A model generated the notes under the pieces. It was not told the DNA's origin, searched no databases, and worked only from the letters and a program-made list of their open reading frames with translations. Positions 7,549 through 15,818 of a stretch of DNA of 40,570 nt are shown one piece after another. The number at the start of each line of letters is the position of its first letter. The first letter of the stretch is position 1. Both the position numbers and the translations under genes were made by a program. The stretch lies in NCBI GenBank assembly GCA_022712945.1, contig JAFLJP010000158.1, positions 1 through 40,570 of the forward strand. Reading direction: 5' to 3'. Source of the DNA: Gammaproteobacteria bacterium (GTDB lineage: Bacteria > Pseudomonadota > Gammaproteobacteria > RBG-16-57-12).

Positions 7549-9180
7549 CTAGAAGGGGCTTACCATCTCCCCCAGTTTTTCGGTCAGTTTGATGTTTTCA
7601 CTGTAGTCGACCGGGCAGTCAATAATCGTGACTGTGTTGTCGGCAAGTGCCCGTTTTAATGTAGGAACCAATTGGTCGGCTGACTCAATTCGATACCCTT
7701 TTGCACCAAACGCTTCGGCATATTTAACAAAATCCGGGTTGTTGAAGTGGACATGGGAGCTGCGGCCAAACTGATTTATCTGCTTCCACTCAATCAGTCC
7801 ATAAGCGCTGTCATTCCAAATCAGAATAACCATGGCGATGCCTAAGCGTACTGCTGTTTCGATCTCTTGGGAGTTCATTAAAAAACCGGCGTCGCCGGTG
7901 ACCGCCACTACTTTGCGTTGCGGGTTGGCAAGTTTGGCAGCGATAGCGCCGGGTACAGCGATACCCATGCTGGCAAAGCCGTTGGATATGATGCAGGTGT
8001 TGGGGTGTTCACAACGAAACATTCTGGCCATCCACATTTTGTGGGCACCCACGTCGCAGATGACGGTGTCTTGAAGGGGTAGGGCGGTGCGTAGATCCCA
8101 GATCAATTTTTGTGGTTTAAGTGGCAGGCTCTCATCTTGAGCGTGTTGATTCATCTCATTGATCAGGGCTTTTCGCAGGGGGCGAAGCGGGTGGTCATCA
8201 CGGGGTGGTACCCGCTTTGCGATGCGTGCCAGGCTGTGTTTAATATCACCCACAACACCCACTTCGATGGTGTAGTTGCCGTCGACTTCGGCCGGGCTGG
8301 AATCAATATGGATAATGATACGGTCGTTGCTGGGGTGCCAAAGGTGGGGGTGATATTCCACCAGATCATAGCCAATGCAGATAATGACATCGGCTTTGGC
8401 AAAGCCAAAATGGACGTAGTCCTGCGCTTGAAGTCCGACGCTGCCCAGTGCCATCGGGTGGTTGAAGGGAATAACCCCTTTTGCCATGAAGGTGTTGGCG
8501 ACCGGGATGTTGAGTTGTTCTGCAAATGTTGCTAATTGCGACGATGCATTGGCCCGGATAACACCATTGCCCGCCAGAATGATCGGGTTTTTGGCACGAG
8601 AGATCACCTCGATTGCTTTCTCTACCCGTTCCATTGCTGGCTCGGGGGATGATGGCAATTTCACCCGAAGTGGCCGGGCATCAGTGGTCAGCTTGGCAAT
8701 ATTTTCAGGGAATTCAATAAATGTTGCACCGCTTTTTTCTGCCTGTGCAAGCTTGAACGCTTTACGAACCACTTCAGGGATGGTTTCCGCTTCTAATATT
8801 TGACTGGAGTATTTGGTGATGGGCTGAAAAATTTTGTTCAGATCCAGCACCTGATGAGACTCTTTATGCAAACGATAGGTGGGAGCCTGGCCGGCAATTG
8901 CTACAACCGGTGCATGATCCATATTGGCATCGGCAACCCCAGTCACCAGATTGGTTGCACCGGGGCCTAATGTTGCCATGCAGACGCCGGCACGCCCGGT
9001 CAAGCGGCCATAAACGTCGGCCATAAACGCAGCGCCTTGCTCATGTCGGCAAGTGATAAACTGGATTTTTGAATCGAGCAGGGCATCCATGACATCCAGG
9101 TTCTCCTCACCTGGAATGCCGAAAATATACTCAACACCCTCATTTTCCAGACACTTAATGAACAGTTCGGCTGCTTTCAT
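7549..9180 (-). CDS. alsS: Acetolactate synthase, catabolic AlsS-like
   Basis: This 543-residue thiamine-diphosphate enzyme would condense two pyruvates to 2-acetolactate with loss of CO2. The catalytic Glu is E47 in CRHEQGAAF. The ThDP-binding segment runs from GDAGFLMN at 429 to ND at 457-458. The tail DYSENIKLTEKLGE resembles the FAD-independent catabolic enzyme of Bacillus and Klebsiella rather than anabolic IlvB/IlvI. No regulatory small subunit (ilvN/H) and no acetolactate decarboxylase gene lie next to it. It sits 17 bases after dsbA and before the diguanylate cyclase, on the same strand. AAAGG precedes the ATG. Other ThDP decarboxylases of the family cannot be fully excluded. Confidence 0.8.
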   Translation of the reverse strand: MKAAELFIKCLENEGVEYIFGIPGEENLDVMDALLDSKIQFITCRHEQGAAFMADVYGRLTGRAGVCMATLGPGATNLVTGVADANMDHAPVVAIAGQAPTYRLHKESHQVLDLNKIFQPITKYSSQILEAETIPEVVRKAFKLAQAEKSGATFIEFPENIAKLTTDARPLRVKLPSSPEPAMERVEKAIEVISRAKNPIILAGNGVIRANASSQLATFAEQLNIPVANTFMAKGVIPFNHPMALGSVGLQAQDYVHFGFAKADVIICIGYDLVEYHPHLWHPSNDRIIIHIDSSPAEVDGNYTIEVGVVGDIKHSLARIAKRVPPRDDHPLRPLRKALINEMNQHAQDESLPLKPQKLIWDLRTALPLQDTVICDVGAHKMWMARMFRCEHPNTCIISNGFASMGIAVPGAIAAKLANPQRKVVAVTGDAGFLMNSQEIETAVRLGIAMVILIWNDSAYGLIEWKQINQFGRSSHVHFNNPDFVKYAEAFGAKGYRIESADQLVPTLKRALADNTVTIIDCPVDYSENIKLTEKLGEMVSPF

Positions 9181-9197
9181 GGAGGCCTTTTATCGGG

Positions 9198-9824
9198 TTA
9201 CTTTTTGCGTTCTTGGCTAATCAGGTAATCGGCCACTTTCAAGACATTAACGTTGTTGCCCGCCAGTCCGGCATTGGTACGGTAGCTACCATTGATGACT
9301 ATGTTAGGTACCGATCTGACGCTATAGTTGAGGTGCACTGTTTTGGCTTTGCGTACTTTGCTCTCAACCGCAAAAGAGTTGAAGATGCGATTGAAGTTGC
9401 GTTCACTAACGCCATTATCAATAAAAAGCGCCATGATCTGAGCTTCATTTGACATGGGGAGCCCCCGATTGTGGATGGCATTGAACATCGCAGGGTGAAT
9501 TTTATCCAACACTTTTAATACCTGGGCTGTGTAGAAGGCGCGGGCGTGAATTTCCCACTCTGGACGGAATATCGCAGGAATTAAAATCACTTCAACGTCA
9601 CTGGCTAACCCTTTTTTCCAGCGCTGAAGGTAGGGGTCAAAGTTGTTACAGTGCGGGCAGCCGTACCAAAAGAACTCGATAACCTCGATTTTGTTTTTGC
9701 TTTTGGTCGGCTGAGGTTGATCAAGGCGCTCATAATCAACATCCTCCTCAAATGAGGCTGATATGGCGCTGCTGCTAGAGAAGGCAAGTAATAAACTGAT
9801 AAAAATAATGCTGAACAACTGCAT
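9198..9824 (-). CDS. dsbA: Thiol:disulfide interchange protein DsbA
   Basis: This is a periplasmic dithiol oxidase of the thioredoxin fold with active site CPHC (Cys56 and Cys59 from the chosen start) in FFWYGCPHCNNF, and a cis-proline loop in RSVPNIVING. The signal peptide is MQLFSIIFISLLLAFSSSSA. I chose the ATG at 9824 because GGAG lies six bases upstream; an ATG at 9836 would add MENL. At 208 residues it is the usual DsbA size. It would introduce disulfides into exported proteins, perhaps including the two-cysteine PrcB protein. No dsbB is in the window. It appears to lead an operon with alsS and the diguanylate cyclase. Confidence 0.9.
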   Translation of the reverse strand: MQLFSIIFISLLLAFSSSSAISASFEEDVDYERLDQPQPTKSKNKIEVIEFFWYGCPHCNNFDPYLQRWKKGLASDVEVILIPAIFRPEWEIHARAFYTAQVLKVLDKIHPAMFNAIHNRGLPMSNEAQIMALFIDNGVSERNFNRIFNSFAVESKVRKAKTVHLNYSVRSVPNIVINGSYRTNAGLAGNNVNVLKVADYLISQERKK

Positions 9825-10069
9825 GAGATTCTCCATGGGTTATTTGTTCCCAGCAGGGTATCCAAATGGATGGCTAAAGGCAACAGACGCTTGATTGAAA
9901 AGATGATTTATCGGCAGGTTAGTTTCATCTTGTTCAGGGGGCTTTGAATTTATATGGCAGGTTGTAATGAAAAGTTGATAATGGCTGTGCTATTTTGATT
10001 CTATGGCAAAACAGAAATAGCCATTGGGTTGTAATGTTTTTTGAACGGTATTAATCAGGAGTGTCTGGA

Positions 10070-10555
10070 ATGGACGAACAAATTGATTTAGCTCATTTTC
10101 TTAATCAGCAATACCTGTGTGAGTCGTTGACCATCAAGGAGGTGCGGATTTTACTCGACTACATGCAGTTGGTTGAGGTTAAGGAGGGGGAAGTTATCGC
10201 TGATATTGGCGAGGTAAGTGAAGCACTCTACTTCATGGTGAAGGGAGAGGCGGCGCTATTTTATGACAACAACGGAAAAGAGACTGAAGTGGGGCGGATA
10301 CAGCTTGGGGAGTTGATGGGAGAGATGTCATTTTTTGACCGCCAGCCCCGCTCGGTACGCATGCGTGCGATCTCGGCTGAGGCACAACTGTTGCGGCTGC
10401 CCCGCCCGATGTATTTGCGGTTGCGGGTTGAACACCCTTATATCGCGGTCAATCTATTGGAGCACGCGATTGTTAGTCTGGATCATCTGCTTCGGCGGGT
10501 CAGTAAGGATGTGGCAACTTTTTCCCATTACCTGTACGGATCAGGGAAACGGTAA
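10070..10555 (+). CDS. Stand-alone cyclic nucleotide-binding domain protein
   Basis: The 161-residue product has one cNMP-binding beta-roll: the IADIGEVSEALYFMVKGEAALF core, a phosphate-binding-cassette-like stretch GELMGEMSFFDRQPRS, and a C-terminal helix. There is no helix-turn-helix, so it is not a Crp-type DNA-binding protein. The cassette keeps the Arg (QPRSVRMRA) that usually contacts the nucleotide phosphate. The ATG at 10070 is preferred over GTG 10061 because AGGAG sits eight bases before it. It stands alone, convergent with the cytochrome c4 gene and separated from it by a terminator. Its partner and ligand are unknown. Confidence 0.8.
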   Translation: MDEQIDLAHFLNQQYLCESLTIKEVRILLDYMQLVEVKEGEVIADIGEVSEALYFMVKGEAALFYDNNGKETEVGRIQLGELMGEMSFFDRQPRSVRMRAISAEAQLLRLPRPMYLRLRVEHPYIAVNLLEHAIVSLDHLLRRVSKDVATFSHYLYGSGKR

Positions 10556-10565
10556 CACTAGAACC

Positions 10566-10594
10566 AAAAAAGGGCGGATTAACCGCCCTTTTTA
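10566..10594. terminator. Bidirectional terminator between cNMP gene and cytochrome c4
   Basis: A 7-bp stem AGGGCGG/CCGCCCT with loop ATTAA is flanked by an A run on the left and a T run on the right, so it can stop transcription from both converging genes. Confidence 0.85.
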
Positions 10595-10611
10595 ATGGGT
10601 GTCATAACGGC

Positions 10612-11226
10612 TTAATTAGCCTGGGTGGCAAGGTAGGCCGCAACAGCTTCCATCTCTTTTTGTGACATTCGTGCAGCAATATCCTGCATCATAGCGTTCA
10701 TGTCATTTGTGCGAGAGCTGTTTGAAAAAGCTTCCAGCTGAGCTAATAAGTATTCTGCCTGTTGCCCGCCCAGTCGAGGGAAGTTTGCTGGGCCGTTGCC
10801 TTCGGCGTTCGCACCGTGACAGCTAGCGCAAGCCATTAGTCGGCTGTCATTGTTGCCACCCTTGTAGATTTTTTTCCCCAATATGATTAGTCCTTCATCA
10901 TCATTTGTACCACTTGAAGTGGCTTGTTTTGAGGCGAAATAGGCGCTAATATCAGCAATATCTTCGTTGCTCAGATCGGCAACCATCGACTCCATCGTCT
11001 CGTTGGTGCGAGCGCCCGATTGGAAATCCTTTATCTGCTTGACTAGATATTTTTCTGCTTGGCCTGCGAGTGATGGCCACATTCCCGCAGGGCTGTTTCC
11101 ATCAGCGCCGTGGCAGCCTTGGCAGGCCATCGATTTCTCTTCGCCCGCACCAGCATCGCCAGCGGCTTGAACGGTGGTATAGGCTGCAAACACAAAAACA
11201 AGTGCGCTAAGTATGGTTTTTGTCAT
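10612..11226 (-). CDS. Cytochrome c4, dihaem
   Basis: The 204-residue exported protein begins with signal peptide MTKTILSALVFVFAAYTTVQA and has two c-type haem sites, CQGCHG and CASCHG. Each lies in a class I cytochrome fold with a distal Met (candidates are SMACQ-distal M in TNETMESM and MNAMMQDI). This duplicated architecture is cytochrome c4, a periplasmic electron carrier to terminal oxidases. Placement next to engB and polA matches the arrangement familiar from Pseudomonas and relatives. It is followed 82 bases upstream on the same strand by a monohaem cytochrome gene. Confidence 0.92.
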   Translation of the reverse strand: MTKTILSALVFVFAAYTTVQAAGDAGAGEEKSMACQGCHGADGNSPAGMWPSLAGQAEKYLVKQIKDFQSGARTNETMESMVADLSNEDIADISAYFASKQATSSGTNDDEGLIILGKKIYKGGNNDSRLMACASCHGANAEGNGPANFPRLGGQQAEYLLAQLEAFSNSSRTNDMNAMMQDIAARMSQKEMEAVAAYLATQAN

Positions 11227-11308
11227 GGTGGGTGATCCTTCCTTACTTAAAGGTTATAAAATCATATCGTTATTATAATGGGCATTTTTTAAAGGTGCCC
11301 TAATGGTG

Positions 11309-11623
11309 TTATTTGATGCTCTGAAAATAGGCGGCAATATCGGCAATATCTCGATCTGACATTGAAGGGGCCATCTCGTTCATTACCGGGTCAATTCGCC
11401 TTTTGGCTTTGAAGTCATGCATCTGTTTTTCGATATAGGCGGCGTGTTGCCCCGCCAGCCTGGGGTAGAGTGGGTTTGTGCTGCGGCCATCTTTACCATG
11501 ACAAACCTGGCAGGAGATGGCTTTGAATTTACCTGCTGATGGGTTACCAGCCGCGATTGCGGTGGAGGCAAAGCTCATTAGTGCCAGGGTGATCAATAGC
11601 CTTGTTACTCGATATCCAAGCAA
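11309..11623 (-). CDS. Monohaem class I cytochrome c (c-553 type)
   Basis: The product is 104 residues with a signal peptide (RLLITLALMSFASTAIA) and one CQVCHG haem site. It ends in IADIAAYFQS, typical of small soluble cytochromes related to one half of c4. The start is probably TTG at 11623 with AGGG about nine bases before it; no in-frame ATG precedes the signal peptide. It is co-oriented with cytochrome c4 and may be co-transcribed. It is divergent from engB. Confidence 0.85.
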   Translation of the reverse strand: MLGYRVTRLLITLALMSFASTAIAAGNPSAGKFKAISCQVCHGKDGRSTNPLYPRLAGQHAAYIEKQMHDFKAKRRIDPVMNEMAPSMSDRDIADIAAYFQSIK

Positions 11624-11777
11624 TGTTTTTTACCCTAATTATTCGATTCATGACAACCAGCTATGGTAATTCGGAATCTTTATTGTGAGAATAATAGTAG
11701 GAAAGGTTATTGTAGTTAATTGTCCCGAGTCAACCGTTTTGCGGGAATTGGACTTTTTTTGTTAAGGAAATACCCCT

Positions 11778-12401
11778 ATGAATCCAGCCTATAATCGAGC
11801 CCAGTTCGTTATCAGTGTTGCATCTCTTCCCCAATTGCCGAGTGAAAATGGCCGCGAAGTGGCCTTTGCCGGGCGCTCTAATGCGGGCAAATCGAGCGCT
11901 ATTAATACCCTGACCAATATTCGAGGTTTGGCGCGTATTAGTAAGACTCCGGGGCGCACCCAGTTGATTAATTTTTTTGAGATTGATGAGTCGCGTCGAT
12001 TGGTTGATCTGCCCGGTTACGGTTATGCCAAAGTACCGGAAAAAATGAAAATTCAATGGCAAAAGCTGCTAGAACGTTACCTGCAAACCCGCGAATGTCT
12101 TGCCGGACTGGTTTTGGTGATGGATGTACGCCATCCGATGACGGAGTTTGATCAACAGATGCTGAGTTGGGCGTCACAAGTGGCGATGCCAGTACATATT
12201 CTGCTGACTAAAAGCGATAAGCTGAAGCGTGGTCCGGCAATGAGTACGCTTCTAGCGGTGCGTAAGGCGGTTGAGTGTTATGACGGTACCGTGAGTGTAC
12301 AGCTTTTTTCATCGTTAAAACGACAGGGAGTTGATGACGTTCATCAGTGTCTGGATGCTTGGTTGGGTTTTGAGATGGATGTTGCGAAGGTCTCAGAATA
12401 A
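11778..12401 (+). CDS. engB: Ribosome biogenesis GTPase EngB (YsxC/YihA)
   Basis: This 207-residue TRAFAC-class GTPase acts in maturation of the large ribosomal subunit. G1 is GRSNAGKS at 32-39, followed by the switch sequence [12 protein letters not shown]3 DLPG at 77-80 and G4 TKSD at 144-147. Length fits the family. AAGGA precedes the ATG by about nine bases. It converges on polA across a short region with three hairpins, the same engB–polA arrangement seen in E. coli and Pseudomonas. Confidence 0.95.
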   Translation: MNPAYNRAQFVISVASLPQLPSENGREVAFAGRSNAGKSSAINTLTNIRGLARISKTPGRTQLINFFEIDESRRLVDLPGYGYAKVPEKMKIQWQKLLERYLQTRECLAGLVLVMDVRHPMTEFDQQMLSWASQVAMPVHILLTKSDKLKRGPAMSTLLAVRKAVECYDGTVSVQLFSSLKRQGVDDVHQCLDAWLGFEMDVAKVSE

Positions 12402-12407
12402 GAAATT

Positions 12408-12430
12408 ACCGGCTACAGTTTGCAGCCGGT
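12408..12430. other. Hairpin just after engB
   Basis: A 7-bp inverted repeat (ACCGGCT and AGCCGGT) lies seven bases after the engB stop. On the plus strand it is followed by A-rich sequence and not a clean T run, so it is a weak terminator at best or an mRNA 3'-end hairpin. Confidence 0.5.
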
Positions 12431-12516
12431 AAAAAATTATTAAGCACCGTAAGGGGGGCGGTGCTTAATGTGACCCTGCCGATGGAGGAGTGCAGGGTCG
12501 GGTGACTTGCCATACG
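12431..12516 (-). ncRNA. Candidate small RNA beside polA (Spot 42/ErsA-like locus)
   Basis: On the minus strand this ~86-nt stretch has a short 5' leader, a hairpin with 8-bp stem GACCCTGC/GCAGGGTC, then a perfect 10-bp hairpin TTAAGCACCG/CGGTGCTTAA followed by TAATTTTTT, a good terminator. The first loop displays CUCCUCC, complementary to Shine-Dalgarno sequences, and the second displays CCCCCCUU. A promoter-like sequence lies just upstream. Spot 42 in E. coli and ErsA in Pseudomonas occupy the engB–polA gap, and sX13 of Xanthomonas, with C-rich loops, is also recalled to lie by polA. The alternative is a plain polA terminator with an extra hairpin. Confidence 0.5.
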
Positions 12517-12521
12517 CATAG

Positions 12522-12548
12522 TACGACTGGGTGCTTTTTGTTTAGTTC
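12522..12548 (-). promoter_or_regulatory. Possible promoter of the polA-linked small RNA
   Basis: On the minus strand GAACTA (12548-12543), a 16-base spacer and TCGTA (12526-12522) resemble an extracytoplasmic sigma E/AlgU promoter (GAACTT, N16, TCTGA-like). A sigma-70-like TACTAT overlaps at 12523-12518 but lacks a well-placed -35. ErsA is known to depend on AlgU, which makes the match notable but unproven. Confidence 0.35.
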
Positions 12549-12572
12549 ACCATTTATTTAAAAAATGTGGTT

Positions 12573-15302
12573 TTAGTGGGCTTGCTCCCAGTTGTTCCCC
12601 AACTCTGCTTCAATTTTTAAGGGTACGTTCAATTGCGCGACTGAACACATCAATTCGCTGATTTTGGTTTTTGCATGCTCTTGATGTTTTTCTGCAATTT
12701 CGAATACCAGTTCGTCGTGTACCTGCATGATCATCTGCCCCATGTGAGGGTTTTGTTGTAACCACTGGTCACATTGAATCATCGCGAGCTTGATGATGTC
12801 TGCGGCGGTGCCTTGCATGGGGGCATTAATGGCGCTGCGTTCAGCATATTGGCGACGCTGGCCGTTGCGGGCGTTGATTTCAGGTAGATAGAGGCGGCGG
12901 CCGAAGACTGTTTCGACATAGCCTTGCTCCCGGGCACTCTCTTTGGTTTCGTCCATATAGCGCTTCACCCCGGGGTAGCGTTCAAAATAGAGTTCAACGT
13001 ACTGCTGTGCTTCTGTGCGGCTGATATCAAGCTGTTTGGCGAGGCCAAAGGCTGACATGCCATAAATCAAACCGAAGTTAATCGCTTTGGCGCGCCGCCG
13101 TTGTTCTTTGCTAATCTGGTTGATCTCGGTATCAAAGACCTCTGCGGCGGTTGCGGAGTGGATATCTCTATCATTGGCGAAGGCGTTGAGCAGCCCTTCA
13201 TCACCGGAGAGGTGAGCCATTATGCGTAACTCAATTTGTGAATAATCGGCCGCCAGCAGTTTAAAACCCGATGGTGCAATGAAGGCTTGTCGTATGCGCC
13301 GCCCCTGTTCACTGCGTACGGGAATGTTTTGCAGGTTTGGGTTGGCTGATGAGAGTCTGCCGGTGCTGGTAACCGCCTGGTGATAGGAGGTGTGTACCCG
13401 GCCGCTGTGTGGGTTGATCTGCTGTGGCAGCTTGTCTGTGTAGGTGGATTTTAATTTGCTGAGGCTGCGGTGCTCGGTGATCAGTTGTGGTAACTGATGC
13501 CCTTGCTCTGCCAATTCGATGAGCACCGATTCAGCGGTCGATGGCTGCCCTTTGGGGGTTTTGCTGATGACTGGCAGTTGCAGTTTTTCAAATAGGATTG
13601 CTTGCAGTTGTTTGGGGGAGTTCATGTTGAATGCCTCTCCAGCGACCTGATAGCTCTCTTTTTCAAGCGCTGTAATGCGCTCTGCCAGTACTAAGCTCTG
13701 TTGGTGTAGCATCCGGGCATCAATGAGCACGCCATTGCGTTCAATGCGCGACAGTACGCTGACTAAGGGTATTTCAATGGTTTCAAAGATCTTTTTTGGG
13801 CCTTCGCGTTCAGCGAATTGTGGCCATAGGGTCTGGTGTAGGCGCAGTGTGATATCGGCATCTTCTGCGGCGTAGGGGCCGGCGATGTCGATGTCGATCT
13901 GATCAAAGGTGAGCTGTTTTTTGCCTTTGCCGGCAATCTCTTCAAAGTGAATTGTGTTGTGGGTGAGGTATTTTAGTGCCAGTGAATCCATATCGTGGCG
14001 GCTGGCGGTGCTGTCCAGAGTGTAAGATTCCAGCATGGTGTCAAAGCGAATTCCGCGCAGGGTAATGTGTTCATTAGCCAGTACACTCATATCGTATTTG
14101 AGGTTTTGTCCGACTTTGGCGCGATTATCATCTTCCAATAGCGGTTTTAATTGGGCGAGTACGCTGGCTTTGTCAAGTTGGGGTGGTACATCCAGATAAT
14201 TATGTGCAAATGGCAGGTAGGCGGCGTGATGCGGTTCTACGGCAAAAGAGACGCCGACAACTTTGGCCTCCATGTAGTCGAGGCTGGTGGTTTCACAATC
14301 AAAGGCGAATAGCTCCGCTTCTTTTAATTTATCTAGCCAGTTGTCGAGCTGTGATTGCTTGAAAATGATCTCATAGTTGGCTTTTTTTGACTCAGTAGCG
14401 GCAGTTGCATTTTCGGCACCCGGTGTGTCGCTGCGACCGTTTCCTGTGTTGTTCAGTGATTCACTTAACCAGGCTTTGAACTCCATCTCCTTGAATAGCG
14501 TGACTAACGCATCGTGATCAGCGGCTTGCAGCTTGAGCTGTTCGGGGGGTGAGTCCAGCGCAACATCCAGCTTTATGGTGGCAAGCTCGAGAGAGAGAGG
14601 GAGAAATGCCAGGCTGGCGCGTAGGTTTTCACCCACTTTTCCTTTTATCTTGTCCGCTTGTGCGAGTACTTGGTCAAAAGAGCCGAACTCGTTGAGCCAC
14701 TTAACCGCGGTTTTAGGGCCGCACTTGGGAACGCCGGGGATATTGTCGGCACTGTCACCCATCAGCGCCAGATAGTCGATGATCTGTTCCGGTGGGACGC
14801 CAAATTTTTCTACCACCCCGGAAGGGGTCATCAGTGTATCGGTCATGGTGTTGATCAGTGTGACGTGCTGATTAACCAGTTGAGCCATATCTTTATCACC
14901 AGTGGAGACCAATGTTTCTCGTTGCTGCTCACTGGCCTGCCGGCAGAGTGTACCGATGACATCATCCGCTTCTACCCCTTTAACCACAATTAACGGAATG
15001 CCCATGGCACGAATAATGTTGTGAATCGGTTCAATTTGAACGCGTAACTCATCCGGCATCGGTGGGCGGTTGGCTTTGTAGTCGCTGTAGAGGTCGTTAC
15101 GAAAGGTTTTTCCTTTGGCGTCAAAGACCACAGCCATTAGCTCAGGCTGATACTCTTTAATGAGTTTACGAATCATATTGATGACGCCATAAACCGCATT
15201 GGTTGGCATGCCCTGGCTGTTGCTCAGGTGCTTGATGGCGTGAAAGGCGCGAAACAGATAGGATGAGCCATCGACCAGAATAAAGGGGCTATTTTTTTTC
15301 AT
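12573..15302 (-). CDS. polA: DNA polymerase I
   Basis: About 909 residues from the ATG at 15302 (MKKNSPFILVDGSSYLFRA). An upstream ATG at 15335 would add 11 residues and neither has a strong ribosome site; I prefer 15302 because homologues start close to the LVDGSSYL motif. Three domains are intact. The 5'-3' exonuclease has the GDSADNIPGVPKCGPKTA helix-hairpin-helix. The 3'-5' proofreading domain has FDCETTSLD. The polymerase has motif A DYSQIELRIMAHLSGD, the O-helix RRRAKAINFGLIYGMS and motif C QVHDELVFE. It functions in Okazaki fragment processing and repair. It is divergent from the DUF2782 gene. Confidence 0.96.
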   Translation of the reverse strand: MKKNSPFILVDGSSYLFRAFHAIKHLSNSQGMPTNAVYGVINMIRKLIKEYQPELMAVVFDAKGKTFRNDLYSDYKANRPPMPDELRVQIEPIHNIIRAMGIPLIVVKGVEADDVIGTLCRQASEQQRETLVSTGDKDMAQLVNQHVTLINTMTDTLMTPSGVVEKFGVPPEQIIDYLALMGDSADNIPGVPKCGPKTAVKWLNEFGSFDQVLAQADKIKGKVGENLRASLAFLPLSLELATIKLDVALDSPPEQLKLQAADHDALVTLFKEMEFKAWLSESLNNTGNGRSDTPGAENATAATESKKANYEIIFKQSQLDNWLDKLKEAELFAFDCETTSLDYMEAKVVGVSFAVEPHHAAYLPFAHNYLDVPPQLDKASVLAQLKPLLEDDNRAKVGQNLKYDMSVLANEHITLRGIRFDTMLESYTLDSTASRHDMDSLALKYLTHNTIHFEEIAGKGKKQLTFDQIDIDIAGPYAAEDADITLRLHQTLWPQFAEREGPKKIFETIEIPLVSVLSRIERNGVLIDARMLHQQSLVLAERITALEKESYQVAGEAFNMNSPKQLQAILFEKLQLPVISKTPKGQPSTAESVLIELAEQGHQLPQLITEHRSLSKLKSTYTDKLPQQINPHSGRVHTSYHQAVTSTGRLSSANPNLQNIPVRSEQGRRIRQAFIAPSGFKLLAADYSQIELRIMAHLSGDEGLLNAFANDRDIHSATAAEVFDTEINQISKEQRRRAKAINFGLIYGMSAFGLAKQLDISRTEAQQYVELYFERYPGVKRYMDETKESAREQGYVETVFGRRLYLPEINARNGQRRQYAERSAINAPMQGTAADIIKLAMIQCDQWLQQNPHMGQMIMQVHDELVFEIAEKHQEHAKTKISELMCSVAQLNVPLKIEAELGNNWEQAH

Positions 15303-15447
15303 AGAGTGATTTTCATTAGGGTTGTGGGCTGCCATGGTGGCATGGAATCAGCCTATAATGCCTGAATTAATGGCTATTTTCTGCCTGGATGGCATCTTTT
15401 GTGGGCAAGGGATTATAATTGAGACAAATGAGATGGGAGAGCGGAAC

Positions 15448-15759
15448 ATGAAGATGCGTTGTGGGCTTGTGTTATTTCTGTTGTGTGTGACGCCGCTATG
15501 GGCGCAAGATGTTCTTCAGCAGCAGATGGTGGATGAGGCTGAAGAGGCGTTGGAGCCTAAAGTGACGATTCACCAAGATGATCGAGGGGTTGTTGAGGAG
15601 TATCGCCTGAATGGATCACTCTACATGATTAAGGTGACTCCCTCCATGGGTCTCCCCTATTATCTGATCGATACGGATGGTGATGGTGAGTTGGAAAGTC
15701 GCCGTAATGAATTGGATCCTGATGTAATGATTCCAGCGTGGATGATTTTTCGCTGGTAA
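15448..15759 (+). CDS. Small exported DUF2782-family protein
   Basis: The product is about 103 residues from the ATG at 15448, with GGGAG eight bases upstream. Longer in-frame starts back to 15322 would run into the polA 5' end and hide the signal peptide MKMRCGLVLFLLCVTPLWA. The mature part (IHQDDRGVVEEYRLNGSLYMIKVTPSMGLPYYLIDTDGDG, beginning around residue 35) has the pattern of DUF2782, a small periplasmic protein of unknown function encoded beside polA in Pseudomonas and relatives. It ends with a shared terminator facing the cytochrome c551-like gene. Confidence 0.8.
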   Translation: MKMRCGLVLFLLCVTPLWAQDVLQQQMVDEAEEALEPKVTIHQDDRGVVEEYRLNGSLYMIKVTPSMGLPYYLIDTDGDGELESRRNELDPDVMIPAWMIFRW

Positions 15760-15769
15760 ATTCCGGGCA

Positions 15770-15802
15770 ATAAAAAAGGCCGATAGTATCGGCCTTTTTT
15801 AT
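15770..15802. terminator. Bidirectional terminator
   Basis: AAAAAAGGCCGAT, loop AGT, then ATCGGCCTTTTTT form a 13-bp stem with A and T runs on either side, serving the DUF2782 gene and the opposing cytochrome gene. Confidence 0.9.
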
Positions 15803-15818
15803 GTTCACTGAATGGTGC

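Noticed and set aside
7832..8803. Several 80-141 codon open frames antisense to the acetolactate synthase gene
   Set aside because: Their sequences are reverse-frame shadows of conserved ThDP-enzyme codons and have no independent support.
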